Below are positions 26,161 through 39,228 of a DNA stretch of 64,000 bases, in pieces (position 1 is the stretch's first letter; the number at the start of each line of letters is the position of its first letter). This DNA is from Sinonovacula constricta (Eukaryota > Mollusca > Bivalvia > Cardiida > Solecurtidae). A program made the position numbers and the translations under genes. The stretch spans positions 59,487,514-59,551,513 of the forward strand of contig CM017557.1 in assembly GCA_007844125.1 (NCBI GenBank), given 5' to 3'. The notes below the pieces were generated by a model. The model saw only the letters and a list, made by a program, of their open reading frames with translations. It did not search any database and had not been told where the DNA came from.

Positions 26161-27700
26161 CATGGAAAACGCCGTTTCCGATGCAATAAGTACTTTATTA
26201 TCATTTCTTTAACTGTAAACCCACTTCAAGTTTTAAAGTTACATGATTTGTACACGTTTGTAATTATCGTACCTTTGGATAGTAGGGAAATCGTTAGATC
26301 CACACCGTTGAAGTCTAGGCACCGTTTAAGTTAGGTGTCACTCACTGTTAGCCACGCCTTCTCTGCGAAAGCGCAGTATTCACCGAAAAGAACAAACACT
26401 AGACGTTGGTTGCGAAAATTATGTTTATATACTATATAAATAGTGAAAACTATCTGCTGATAATAAATATTTAGTTCAGAAAGTAATCAGACCATATTTT
26501 CGATTGATTGTTCGCACGTTCAACAGTCATAATAGGTAAATAAGAGAAGGTCCTATCAAAATTTCCACAGATTTTTAAATTTTATCTACCAGTAGACAAA
26601 GGCAAACAAGGTAAATGGGTAAATGTAAATGTGACAAAAACACTGATACGAGACAAAACACACATAAAGAAAAACCATCAGTTACCGCCTTGGAACGGTC
26701 AATCGGCAACAAGGCCGACTGGGGTGCTTAAACCTGGTTTGTGGAGCGCTCCAACCTTGTACTTCCTAAAGGTTTTTCTAGCAAACAAACAGTGTAAATA
26801 ACAATATCCCGTGAAACAACTAACAGTAAGCACCTGCATCGGGAGTTAAAACAGATACAATGAACTTATATACATACATAGTAACTAGTAATAAAATAAA
26901 CTATCAACATATGTACAGTATGTACAGTAGATAAAAGTATCGGCAACTTAAAAATAAAAATTCCAAATGAGAGATTAGTTTGAAATAAAACAGCCCGCGC
27001 TGATATATTATAAGAACAAATAAAACAGCCCAAGCGCTGATATATAATAAGATCAATTTAAATATGGCATATAATGCAATGACATCATATGCCAAAAGTG
27101 TCAAAAGTGAAATGTAAAAAATACGAAAGAAAACATCGAATTTTAGAAAACAACCTAGCAACAAAATAAAATGTAGTAAAATTAGTATTGTTAAGAGCTA
27201 ATAAGTTTAAAAAAACCGTTCATAAAAAGCCGAGGATTTATCCGCAGTTGGCATGTTATATATAATAAAGGAACTAAAAATCCCGATGTTAGACTGCTAA
27301 AGTTGTCTCACCTAAATAGGGCACGACTGGAGAGATGAAGAGACAAGAATTCCAACAGTAACTGTCCAATTATGGTTTAAAGTCATTGTTTTCAATAGTC
27401 TCAACGACCTGCCCGGTCATCGTGTAATTTAAAAGCAATGCAAGTTCTTGACTATAAATGGTTCAACTGCAAGCAATGCATTACATAGAAGGATTCCCGG
27501 GTTGTAACCGTCTGCAATACATTTTCTGACACGTAAAGTGGTCAGAAAAGTTATTGAGACTCTTGATTTTCTTTAACTTGTGTAAAACATTTCCATAAAA
27601 TGCAGGATGGCTTATGCCTGTCTGCATCAGTGTTTTCATACCGCTATTGTACTTAGAAGCAATAAATCTATTGCGGTGAAAGAATTTTGAAAAAAAACAA
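26161..27700. repeat. Non-coding sequence with a dispersed repeat
   Basis: A block with GTTACCGCCTTGGAACGGTC, CGACTGGGGTGCTTAA and GGTTTTTCTAGC at about 26.68-26.79 kb recurs at about 28.03-28.15 kb. A minus-strand hydrophobic open frame (26,904-27,164) is AT-rich and has no supporting feature. Confidence 0.5.
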
Positions 27701-27719
27701 ACGCTTTTCTTAATTTATG

Positions 27720-28590
27720 GAAACGAAATATTGCCGTTATAAGCCAGACACCATTTAGGTCCGTAGAGAATGCGGTGTACACAGGGCTGCTTATTGCCAT
27801 TATAAACCGAACACCATTTTAGTCAGATTTATAAAAGGTGTACACAGTGCTTTTTATAGCCGTTATAAGCAGCACACTATGTAAGTCAGGTGCATAATAA
27901 GAATATATAAGACAAAGTCCTATGATCATTGCAACATATACAAAAATTGAAAAGAAACAGGACTAAGGTATTCACATGCACGCCAAATGTAAACGTGAAA
28001 ACAAATCCGTGATGAGTCATTTAACAGTAAGAGCAAACCCGACAGTTACCGCCTTGGAACGGTCAGTCGGCAATATGGACCGACTGGGGTGCTTAACCCG
28101 GTTTTACAGAGCTCTAACCTCGCACTTTCTGATGGGTTTTTCGAATTCAAGCAATGAAAAGAAAACCGATCCATTTGAATAAGTGTACACATAATTATGT
28201 GTACACAGAGCCTCGTATTGGCGTTAAAATCCGCACACTAAGTCAGGTGAAAATATGTTTACATTGGTCCCCGTATTTTCATTATAATACACACACCATT
28301 TTAGTCAGGTGGCAATAGGTGTACATTGGTCCCCGTATTGCCGTTAAAATCCAAACACCATTTTAAACAGGTGGAAATGTGTGTACATTGGTCCCCGTAT
28401 TGCCGTTAAAATCCAAACACCATTTAAAACAGGTGGAAATATGTGTACATTGGTCCCCGTATTGCCGTTAAAATCCAAACACCATTTAAAACAGGTGGAA
28501 ATAGGTGTACATTGGTCCCCGTATTGCCGTTATAATCCAAACACCATTTAAAACAGGTGGAAATATGTGTACATTGGTCCCCGTATGTTA
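27720..28590 (+). repeat. About 62-bp tandem repeat, degenerate at its left side
   Basis: Units contain ATTGGTCCCCGTATTGCC, GTTAAAATCCAAACACCATT and ACAGGTGGAAATATGTGTAC. Regular copies run 28.2-28.59 kb and decayed ones from 27.72 kb, interrupted by the 28.03-kb dispersed repeat. Confidence 0.8.
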
Positions 28591-28960
28591 ATTATGTAAG
28601 ACTCCTACTGGTCATACGGGACACTATCTACACTATTTACCCATCTGACGTAAATAATGTACGACTCTTTCTGGTCACACGGGACACTATGTACACTATT
28701 AACTTATCTGACGTAAATAATGTACGACTCTTTCTGGTCACACGGGACACTATGTACACTATTAACTTATCTGACGTAAATAGTGTACGACTCTTTCGGG
28801 TCATATAGGACATTATCTACACTATTTACCCATCTGAAGTAAATAGTGTACGACTCTTTCTAGTCATATGGGACACTATCTACACTATTTATCCATCTGA
28901 AGTAAATAGTGTACAACTCTTTCTGGTCACATCTGACTTAAATAGGATGCGTTTTTAGTG
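28591..28960 (+). repeat. 63-bp tandem repeat
   Basis: About five to six units around TGTACGACTCTTTCTGGTCA, GGGACACTATGTACACTATT and ATCTGACGTAAATA, period 63 bp. Because 63 is a multiple of three, the open frame across it is repetitive and probably meaningless. Confidence 0.85.
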
Positions 28961-29568
28961 GTCACACTGGACACTATGTAACTTTTTTCTATCTGTCTTA
29001 AATGGTGTACGACGTTTTTAGTGGTCATGTAGGACAATATGTACACCATTTACATTAAAACAAACCACATATCGATTTATTGTCGCGTACCTGAAGAACA
29101 TAGCCTATTCACGAACATTTTGCAGTCAGTCGTCATATTCTGTACACAAAATATACCGCTAAATATACAAGCATTCAACAAAATTTATTTTATTTAGGTA
29201 TTTATGTTGCTAGTTCAATCCTGTTGTTTGTGTTTTACCTATTTAATGTTATCATTAAAGTGTACGGGGCATTCATTATTTTCTTTTGCTGCACTTTTCG
29301 GTAAATGTTGATATTTGGATGCACGTTTAACCCCGCCCACGTAGCACCATGACTCCGCCTATTCCATCTGACTTAAAGGCATGTGTGAGCATCTGTTTTC
29401 TGATAAGCGAGGCTGCCACAGTCTGTCACGATGTGTCTGTCACACAGGTATTGTTCAAGATCCAAGTGTATGTATGCTATATTTGGGGATTGAACATAGT
29501 CATTCACAGTTTGTAAAGGAAATAGTTGTGAGTATACCAATTACGCAATCCTAAATACCAGAATTGAA
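28961..29568. other. Non-coding spacer between arrays
   Basis: Contains a few decayed units of the preceding array at its left and otherwise nothing recognised. Confidence 0.4.
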
Positions 29569-30115
29569 TCACAGTTTACATAGCATTTGGCATAATTAGA
29601 ATCTACAGCATATAATCAAATAAATCACAGTTTACATAGCATTTGGCATAATTAGAATCTACATCATATAATCAAATAAATCACAGTTTACATAGCATTT
29701 GGCATAACTAGAATCTACAGCATATAATCAAATGAATCACAGTTTACATAGCATTTGGCATAACTATATTCTACAGCATATAATCAAATAAACCACAGTT
29801 TACATAGCATTTGGCATAACTAGAATCTACAGCATATAATCAAATAAACCACAGTTTACAAAGCATTTGGCATAATTAGAATCTACAGCATATAATCAAA
29901 TAAATTACAGTTTACATAGCATTTGGCATAATTAGAATCTACATCATATAATCAAATAAATCACAGTTTACATAGCATTTGGCATAACTAGAATCTACAG
30001 CATATAATCAAATGAATCACAGTTTACATAGCATTTGGCATAACTATAATCTACAGCATATAATCAAATGAATCACAGTTTACATAGCATTTGGCATAAT
30101 TAGAATCTACAGCAT
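29569..30115 (+). repeat. 56-bp tandem repeat, about ten copies
   Basis: Highly regular units around ATCACAGTTTACATAGCATT, TGGCATAATTAGAATCTACA and GCATATAATCAAATAA, period 56 bp. Confidence 0.9.
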
Positions 30116-30330
30116 ATTAAAAATGTCTGAGGTAGTTGAAAAAACAAAACATAAGGTCAGTGTATTTTACTTAAGCCGTTTCACACCTTGCTCTGTCTGC
30201 ACCAGTCATTTTTGCAACGTCTGTTCGAGAATAAAATTGAAAATGAGTTGCTGTCACCGCACACAGTTTATATATATAGTAATGAGTTAACGGTCTTTTT
30301 TTTATTTGAAAACTCTAACCGTCATTTCTT

Positions 30331-30731
30331 TCAGCCCACCTCATCTACGCCACTATTTTGAAAGAATGGCTTGTCTACGCCACCACGATGGAAGTCGTCA
30401 TATTGAAACAACGGCTGCGGATCAAACGTCTTCCAGTGAGTCCAGAGGCCGATGTCACCAGTACTACTGATTTTTGATTGTCCAATAATTTTTAAAAATA
30501 AACAACATGGTGAATAAAACTTGTGTTCTTTTAATGGATTGTTCCTTTCCTTTCACTGATGTAATCTCAAAGCGCATGAAAAACACTCTACCGTATCATT
30601 TCTCCCCTTGTAGAAAAGCCCAGCCGATGACAAGTGAAACTTATTGGGTTGAATTTGAGGTGGCCACATATCAAGGGTGTTTACTCTTCCCTCATAGAAC
30701 ATCATAGATGATGCTTTAAAGTCCAACTCTA
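30331..30731 (-). pseudogene. BIR-domain (IAP-like) gene, second copy
   Basis: The minus strand reads through a BIR domain related to the plus-strand copy at 51.3/54.6 kb: QIQPNKFHLSSAGLFY, then VECFSC, then a downstream EHKFYSPCC-type His/Cys pair. In this family those residues bind zinc, and BIR proteins inhibit caspases or apoptosis signalling. One in-frame TGA stands where the plus-strand copy has a Trp codon after the CxxC pair, and no ATG aligns with the other copy's start. The reading frame otherwise stays open to a TGA at 30,333-30,331. Unlike the plus-strand copy it has no transposon at the GF/YY position, so it serves as an empty site. It follows the MAQAQ pseudogene directly, the same order as at 51 kb. 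Confidence 0.7.
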
Positions 30732-31022
30732 TCAGTTGTTTATCTTACATGACGAGTGTCCTTCTAAGAATGAAGCTAAAAGTTTTAGACTTTCTTTTAA
30801 ATCACATAAAGTTTCAAAAATGACAAAAGGAATGTCAATCTCTTTCGTTCCCTTTTATAAACATACTTTGATTTGGTGTCGTTTTCTTTTCACACAATAA
30901 AAATAACCATTACACAAAGTACATGTAATTATTTTCTTTGTAGGTGTCCAGGTAACCTTATCAAAATCAATATTATCAACAAAAAAGACGTTTTCTGCAA
31001 AATCTAGTTGCGCTTGTGCCAT
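30732..31022 (-). pseudogene. MAQAQ-type small protein, second copy (frameshifted)
   Basis: The minus strand starts at 31,022 with MAQAQL, as does the ORF at 50,982. It shares the pattern VTW-x-P followed by ITC-x-L, and later ETLCDLKESLKLLASFLEG against QTLCDLRESIQLLASFLEG. A stop or frameshift in the middle separates the two conserved parts. The product family is unknown to me. Conservation of both ends shows that the ORF at 50,982 was a real coding sequence and not a chance frame. Confidence 0.65.
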
Positions 31023-31297
31023 TTTCAACCCTTTTCACAAAAACTTGAACGGATAAATTTTAATTAACATCTTTCTAAATAATAACAATACGTCTATTAT
31101 TCAATAAATCCTCGCTTAAATATGTTAATGAAAATCAACTCACGCGTGGCAGAGATTGTCATGGTACTCGTTTAGACTTAAAAACAAAACCGACTGATCA
31201 TATTCAATATTTTATCTGATTGTCTAATCAACACAAACAATCATTTAGGTTACACATCAATGATCCGAAACTAAAATTGAAAAGTACAATAACTAAG

Positions 31298-32085
<788 letters not shown>

Positions 32086-34250
32086 AAGATAATAATCATA
32101 CGACCCTATTAACAGCCATCTTGAACTGCGCCAGCGAGCCGGAAAACAAAAAGATGGCCGCGAGAGTACTCCTTTTATACTACCATCGTGTTTATTAATA
32201 GATTTGAAGACATTAAACATTAAGATTTATTGTTTCGCTATATAACAGATAATATTAAAAATCTGTTTTACAAAAAACTATGAGTTTATGCAGAAATTAT
32301 GCCCAACTCCCCTCTTCCACAAAAGTAAGAGATTGTTACATGCAGATTTAAGCAAACTGTCGGATACCACCTTTAAGGGTCCATCGCCTTAAAGAGCAGG
32401 ATCCCATAGTGCATTTTGACATTTTGTTGTCAGATCCGGATCCCAAAATGTGTCGCATTTGTTAAAATAACAAACCGAACTTCGGGATCAGAACTTTAAT
32501 TATATGCAAACTTATTATGCGAATGTATTGATTTTATGGTGATGTTGGTGGTGGTAGTAGTGCTGTTGTCACTCCTGCTGATTTTACTGCTGCTGAAACT
32601 ACTGCTGCTGCTGCTGATGCTGTTGATAATGATCGAACCCCTTAGTGCGTTGAATTCTGAAGTGATTGCGAACAGTGCGTCATTAAATTGGCGAATTTCC
32701 AGGAAACATAGACAGTGATTCAATGAAACGTTCTAATTGAGGCTGTGGAATTAGAATCTCCTTTGAAATTGGACAAGGCTACATCAGATTTAGTGCGTGT
32801 GATAATGAAACATGTCGTCATACAAGCTATGACTGGTTTGTTTTTAAAGCGCACCCCACATGAAAGATCAGGACCTGAACGTGACTCGAACATACGACTA
32901 TAACAGCTCGGTCATGGTTGCCCTTTTTAGCTCAGATGAGCGAAAATAGTCCACATCAATTACTTTTAGGCGCTGCTGCAATCATTAGTGTATAGACTCG
33001 TATCAGAAAAGCTTATCTTAGAAACTGTATCGATCAACAAATCTATATATTGATGATATCGTCAATATATTTTAGGTCTCTATGTATATTACAACGTGTC
33101 ACAACTAGCCGATTTTAGGAATTTGTGCTTCCGCATTGTAAAGAAGTTCATAAATCGTATAAAACAAAAGAAATAATTATTCTTTATTTTGACTTTATTA
33201 ATTTTATTTCATGTAAGCCTATACCTGTGCAAACTTATTTATATTTATCGAAATTCTAAGAATGTCAAACAGAAAAAAAAATCATCATTAAAACAGGCGT
33301 ATGTCCATACATTTAAAATTAGATTTATCATGTTTTATTTCCAGTATTTTACAACGCACATCATGCAGTCTGTAACACACGAAAGGTTTGTATGCCGTTG
33401 TCGGATGTTGTCGCTTGCAGGTAGGAGACAACTGAATTAAGTAGCACGAAGGATTGACTCTTGACTACCCACAACATTATTCAGATTAATATTGTGTCCT
33501 GTTCAAACTAGATGTTCAAGAGATAATATTTTGTCATGCAGATATACTAGTACATGAAATGAAAATTTCTGACTGAATATCGCAGGCCAGGAATATTACT
33601 CAGTGGTTAGAGGAAAGGGGCGAAAGGAGGGAGAAAAAGTTATTAGAAAGCGTGTATCACTGACTTTGCATTATATATTAGGCCGTGATATCCCGCGAGG
33701 GGGTCCTTACTGCCTTCCGCGGATCTATACCAGGTATGTAATCGGTGTTTAGATTCAGATAATAGGGGTGCTGTGTTGACGAAATAAACAAAATGAATAA
33801 CTGGGAGTTACTTTTGAACTCAGTGTATTTTAGTTGCGCCTATATGCAGCACATATGAGCGTTGATTTTAGACCTATATTTTGTCGAATGCAGTCATGTG
33901 GAAAATATAGTATTTTTAATGTAATATTTTGTATATTCTGATGTTATTGACTGTGTTCTAAATGTATAATCTGTATTTAGAAAAGGTGACTGTTTAGCAG
34001 CTGAAACATTGCCTGCCTTTCAATATATTGTGTATTCGATTTTCTACGGAATATATTTAAATTGACAATTATAAAACTTACACCGCTAAAATAGCGCTCT
34101 ACAGCGATTTGATTGTATTTATTAATTAGTTTTATTTGAACCAGTAAATGCATAACTGAAAAAACTGAAACACAAGAACTAAAATATTAAAAACAAAACA
34201 AGTCATATTTTAATAAGAAAACTTAAAACAGTTAAATGCTCAAGCAAATG
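32086..34250. other. Non-coding sequence with a MITE fragment and a CTG-rich tract
   Basis: At about 32,170-32,378 a fragment of the TTAA-type MITE ends with AAACTGTCGGATACCACCT then TTAA. At about 32,540-32,630 there is a low-complexity GTGGTGGTAGTAG/CTGCTGCTG stretch. The part near 34.15 kb aligns in inverse orientation with 48.98 kb as part of the duplicated segment. No gene is supported. Confidence 0.5.
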
Positions 34251-34252
34251 AA

Positions 34253-35478
34253 GTGACGTCACTTATGTTCGTTTCACCATCTATTCCATCTATCGTCCCA
34301 TCTGTTCCATCTGTCGTTCCATCTGTTGTCCATCTGTTCCATCTGTTGTCCCATCTGTTGTCCCATCTGTTCCATCTGTCGTCCCATCTGTTCCAGTCGT
34401 CACCCCCTGTGAAGAGAATCAATAGAAACAGATAATAAAATAGAAAGGGATGGTCAATGTATACTTGGGAACAAATACGCATCACACACATTTTAAGTTT
34501 AAATATAACGTCACTTTTTTGTTCACTTGTAGTACGTGTTCACACAACGAAGTGAGATCACTCCATCTCTCGAGTATGCTCGACAGCGAATATAATTTAT
34601 TTTTCAGAGCTTTTGGTAATCATGTTTTAACTTTTTTTTTCAAAAACTACAGAAAGAACAATCTGCAATCGGAGTAAACTCACTCAGATTTATTCACAAC
34701 TAAACATCAATCAATCATCTGTACACGTTTAAAGAAACTTGTCTTCAAAATAAAACCAATAGTTTGCTACGCACATGACAAAGTGCAATAATTCTTGAAC
34801 CAATAATGCGATTTTAAAACATCATCGAGTCGACTTTGTTTGTTTAGGTAACTTCATTATATATCAAGTAGCGCATTGCAAATAAGGAGAGAACAATACG
34901 AACATTAATTTATTTAAATTCATAAAAAAGGATGAAAAAACGCTTGTCGCGGCTCTCATATTAGTTTTTATTAACTATAAAACAGAGAGAGAAAACGCGA
35001 AGAAAATGTCGGTAGCAATATAATAAAACGAGTCCAAAGTGTGGAGAAAATAGCGTAAAATTACAAAAAGAAAAAAAAGAAAAATTCGAATACAATGTCG
35101 TTAGCAATATAGTAAAAGCGTTCAGACTAATAAGTGTTGAGAAAATAGCGAAGAATGACGAAAAAAAAAGAATATAATGTCGTTAGCAATATAGCAAAAG
35201 CGTTCAGACTAATAAGTATGGAGAAAATAGCAAAAAATGACGAAAGAAAAAAGAAAAATTCGAATATAATGTCGTTAGCAATATAGTAAAAGCGTTCAGA
35301 CAAATAAGTGTTGAGAAAATAGCGAAAAATGACGGGGGAAAAAAGAATACAATGTCGTTAGCAATATAGCAAAAACGTTCAGACTAATAAGTGTGGAGAA
35401 AATGACTTACCGGAAACAACTATGCAGATGGGAGACAAGAGCTACAGTCAAGTTGGAAGTGTAGACCCCCCTTTTATA
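34253..35478 (-). pseudogene. W/R-repeat secreted peptide gene, minus-strand paralogue lacking its signal exon
   Basis: On the minus strand: a TATA box (TATAAAA, 35,478-35,472), a 5' UTR exon ending at 35,411 before GTAAGT, and a last exon starting at 34,406 after TTCTCTTCACAG. The last exon encodes repeats such as DDWNRWDDRWNRWDNRWDNRW. The promoter, 5' UTR, intron end, coding exon and 3' UTR (including GTGACGTCAC at 34,253-34,262) align with the plus-strand gene at 45.6-48.9 kb. The exon carrying start codon and signal peptide is not found; an 84-92-bp tandem array occupies that intron. One G is missing from a GGG at about 34,331, shifting frame before the expected TGA (34,276-34,274). It is therefore probably non-functional. 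Confidence 0.65.
34990..35400 (+). repeat. 84-92-bp tandem repeat, about five copies
   Basis: Units share ATGTCGTTAGCAATATAG, AAAAGCGTTCAGAC and AATAAGTGTTGAGAAAATAG. It lies in the intron of the minus-strand W/R-repeat paralogue, where the signal-peptide exon would be expected. Confidence 0.85.
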
Positions 35479-35539
35479 GTAATCGTTCGCTGGAGTGGCC
35501 ATCATCCGTCACCCCATGACATGCATTTTGTAAATGTGA

Positions 35540-36460
35540 CTCTGTTTACCAATGATAACACATAACATCATCAGAGGAAAATATTGACAATCAAACTGAT
35601 ACAAGTTACAGGTTGCTCATTTGACAATTTGACGAGGGATGTCAGTATGTTAATACTAAATACACAATATTTATAAAACAATATGTCCATTTATTCTAAT
35701 AAACAAACACCATTTAAAAATTAAACAACATTCGGCACAGGTTCACAGAAACAACTAAATACATTTGGGAACATTCGATTTTGTGTTGATGTTTTTTTAT
35801 ATTGCTTTAACTTTTAAACACAAATGTACATGTGAAATTCTCCCAATAAGCAGATGTTTTGTTGTAAAGCATAAAAGAAACACAATATCTTCAAAAGAAG
35901 ATAGCAATTTAATTAGCAAAGTCATTTTCTGTAACAGAATATGAAGTTTAAATGCGAAAACTTCATATAAAAATATTTAGTCAAGTATTGCTATCATGTG
36001 CTTGCAAGGTACGAAATGTTCAAGGGTAGTTTGTAAGCTTTTTAAAATTTATAACTTATTTTTGTTTTAAATATTTCAGCAATTTTAAGGGGAAAAAAAA
36101 ACGGTATAACTAAACAACAACAACAACAACATATTGACAACAGATTACTATTTGAATGACAAGACCCACATTGAGGCTAAGCGGTATAAACATAATCTGT
36201 GACTGTCGCATGTAGATGGCTCTATTTACAAAAATATATTCACACCAAAAATTATGAAAAAGAAAAAAAAACGACGAAAATCTAACGAACACGTGTATAA
36301 TTTTAAAAGAATTAACGTACATGTTTGACAAACAGACCTTCTTCTTAGGCCCTTTATACAAAGGCAGAGTAACATATAAAAGCACCTTGATTTAACCAAT
36401 GTGAATTGGTGTACGTTACTTTCAAATAAACGCGCGAAGCACCCTATTACTATTTGCTAG
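35540..36460. other. Non-coding sequence, nothing recognised beyond the conserved promoter flank
   Basis: The first about 60 bp continue the promoter similarity to the plus-strand paralogue (CTGATGATG and ATCATTGGTAAACAGAG on the minus strand). The rest is AT-rich without features. Confidence 0.4.
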
Positions 36461-36462
36461 GA

Positions 36463-36605
36463 GTCTAACCTAAAGTAAGAAGATCGGTGCTTTAACACAA
36501 ACACACACACGCACGCACGCACGCACGCGCGCGCGCACACATGCACACACACATACACCACACACACACACACACACGCACGCACGCACGCGCGCGCGCG
36601 CACAT

Positions 36606-36638
<33 letters not shown>

Positions 36639-36717
36639 TGTTGTTTGTACCGCCATAGACACCACTCTCCCTGAAATGGTCGACTTAAAACACCAATCTT
36701 CTTACTTTAGGTTAGAC
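36463..36717. repeat. Inverted repeat enclosing a CA/CG microsatellite
   Basis: Arms at about 36,463-36,495 and 36,685-36,717 share GTCTAACCTAAAGTAAGAAG in inverse orientation with few mismatches. The loop is a (CA)n, (GCAC)n and (GC)n tract. It is probably a foldback element whose centre became a microsatellite. Confidence 0.65.
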
Positions 36718-36959
36718 CCCTTGATTTGTCTTTTAATATTTAACTGGCAAACACCGCTGTTTTATCACTTTTCAATGACGAAATATATAAAGCGCTTTAT
36801 TAAACCACCTTAAAAAATTTAGTGTTTTCAAAAAAACAAATAAAGAATTCAAAGTCGGTCACTTATGTCACGATGACTACGAATTGCCACAGATGTACAG
36901 AGTTCGAACACTGGTCATGCCAGGAAGTACGGTAGTCGAAAAGGACTGATTCCAGCTGG

Positions 36960-37227
36960 CAATGAATTGTCGCGACACTGCGGAGAAGAGGGGCTCTTAT
37001 AGAAGGCATTCTTTTGGGGACGATAGAGTAGCAGGCAATAAAAAAAATCGCAATTATTCCTTGAGTGGTTACTCAGAGAAAAGAACCTGGTATTCCGCTT
37101 TTAACAACGTAGCTTGCAACTATAAAAAGGCAGCAGGCATTAATAGGATTCGCAGCTGTTTAGCGATGTCATATTTAGCAAAAGAAACCGAATATGAAGA
37201 TGTTGACAATGCAGCTTGTTTCCTTAA
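36960..37227 (+). repeat. Dispersed repeat flanking the TTAA MITE
   Basis: Aligns with parts of 19.2-19.4 and 19.87-19.98 kb (GTAGCTTGCAACTATAAAAA-like and GATTCGCAGCTGTTTAGCGA-like blocks). The 101-codon open frame across it is a by-product. Confidence 0.55.
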
Positions 37228-37748
37228 AGGTGGTATCCGACAGTTTGCCACAAAATATAAAATATAAAATAAATATATTTTTTTTCTCAAATAGCCAAAT
37301 AAGTCATAAGTCACTGAAACGATCTTGCAAAATGCTGCTCATTGATGCCCTAGATCAGTTTGAACAGTGAAACATAAATCCCAATACCTCATTGCAAACA
37401 TGCATTTCCTATCTGAGCCACGCTGCAGAGATAGCTATTTGCTAACAAAGAAAACCACGTGACCACTTGCTTTTAAGATTACGTTATTTCGTCATCCGGG
37501 AAATCCGCTCTGACGTCGGTATCTATTTTTAGCAGAGATTACTATCGTGTTTATTTATAGAATTGGAATGATTGAATTTTAGAGTTGCTTTATCGCGATT
37601 TGTACAGTCTAACAATGTATACAGTGTTCAAAAGCGCCACTACTTATGCTAATGTATGAGTTTATTCAGAAATTATGCAGTAGTTCTCCAAAGCAGTGGT
37701 AAGGTATTATTACATATAATTGTTATAAAAAACTGTCGGATACTACCT
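37228..37748 (+). mobile_element. TTAA-flanked MITE with 19-bp terminal inverted repeats
   Basis: The left TIR AGGTGGTATCCGACAGTTT and right TIR AAACTGTCGGATACTACCT match at 18 of 19 positions. The element is flanked on both sides by TTAA, the target duplication used by piggyBac-type transposases. The 521-bp interior has no coding capacity. Diverged or partial copies occur at 18.7, 19.9, 20.06 and 32.2 kb. Confidence 0.75.
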
Positions 37749-37759
37749 TTAATTGATTA

Positions 37760-39228
37760 AAAGAAACAAATTTAATATATAATGAAGGAAAAAAGTTTAG
37801 CAAGTTTTTTTACGACTTTGGTTTTCGTCTATAAATCAATGTGACTAAAACGTTTCCCTATTGACCAATTGTGCCCATCCATTGACAACATGATTTCCCA
37901 TTTTTTTTTAACCTACACCATTATGTAAGCATGAAACGTAACTTTCCCGAAAGTCCCGTGTAGTATGTGCACAGCAAAACGGACGATCCTCCGCGGGTCA
38001 CAAAGTTCTCTAGGAGTCAATCCTCTCTGAACTTGCTTTACTTTTTTCCTTCAGTATAGTTGAAGTGAAACTTTAAAAGGTCATGTCCTTCACCTGTAGT
38101 TATTTCTAAAAGTAATAAAATAAAAATGTCATAATTATTTTCGAATTAACAGCAAAAGAGTTAAGTGGAGATCTCTAGGCATCGCCTCTAGCACCAGATG
38201 GCGCAGAGAGGGTTGAGTGGAAGAAAAGAAGGTCGAACCGGGCTAGAGAGGGATAGGTGGGCTTGGGTATCAGAGGCTAGCACGCAACCATACTAGCGTG
38301 ACCAGATAAATGTTACCTTTCTGCTCTTTAAAAATAGCTTTCGTTCATCTTGACATTATCGGGAACCCTTTCCCATTTTTGGAATAACTGTTCAGAAAAT
38401 ATCTTAAGAAATTTAGATTATCAGAAACTTCATTGTGACAAGGATATTTAAAACTGTGTTAAGACCGGTTTTAGGACGTAAAATGAGCGTCAAAAGTTCA
38501 ATTTTATCCGAAACTATCGCATTACTTGTGATTTCCATTCCATAGGCGGGTCTAGCGGGGTGGGGTGTCCGGACCTCCCACCTCTGAAATTGTCAACGAA
38601 CCAACAAAAAAAACCCACCAAAACCAACAACACCACCTTCTATAAAGGTATTCTTTAAACATTTCAGGGTGTGTCACATCTTTATAGCACTAGTAGAATA
38701 ATGGTCACATATGTGTCCAGTAGTACAGATAAGAATAGTAAGCACGTACTTACTCCTTAAATGTCTTGAACGCATTGAATTTAAGCTATTTGTGTAAAAA
38801 AAAACACGCATTGGGCATCGTCATTTAGGCATCCGTAAATGAATAATTTAAGTATGCGTTATAAGGATAAATTTAGCAAATGGAAATAATCTGAGTACTT
38901 TATCAGACTTGTTGTTAGTTCAACCTAAAATGTGTGCTTTTTGTGGTATTTTTTACTCGTGAATTCCGAAAAAGATCAAATAGATCCTTCGGATGTAAAT
39001 AATACTTTAACAGAACAATAGCAACTTCGCTCGTGACATAGTAAAGTTTCAATCAGATGCTAAAGATAAGATGTTTTCCTAGGGGTGTGACATGCATCCC
39101 GCCACCCCATGCACGGCTAGGCGCCTCTGGTGCTTTTTTTTTTCATTTTGTCCATTTTGTTCTCGCTATGTTCCTCTTTACATCGTCGTTTTGAGTGACA
39201 TACGGAATAATCTGCATCCCGCCGAATA
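37760..39228. other. Non-coding region upstream of the AKAP-like gene
   Basis: No gene recognised. The last part probably contains distal promoter sequence of the gene starting at 39,380. Confidence 0.35.

Noticed and set aside
28557..28808. 83-codon open frame with internal repeats
   Set aside because: Created by a 63-bp tandem repeat, a multiple of three; no other coding evidence.
20360..30115. CRISPR-like regular repeats
   Set aside because: Units are contiguous tandem repeats without unique spacers, and the DNA is eukaryotic.
30507..30707. 66-codon open frame on plus
   Set aside because: Antisense to the BIR-domain pseudogene on minus, which has the family motif pattern.
34253..34435. 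60-codon open frame on plus
   Set aside because: Antisense to the W/R-repeat exon.
36962..37267. 101-codon open frame on plus
   Set aside because: Lies in a dispersed repeat and runs into the TTAA MITE; relatives at 19 kb are not open.
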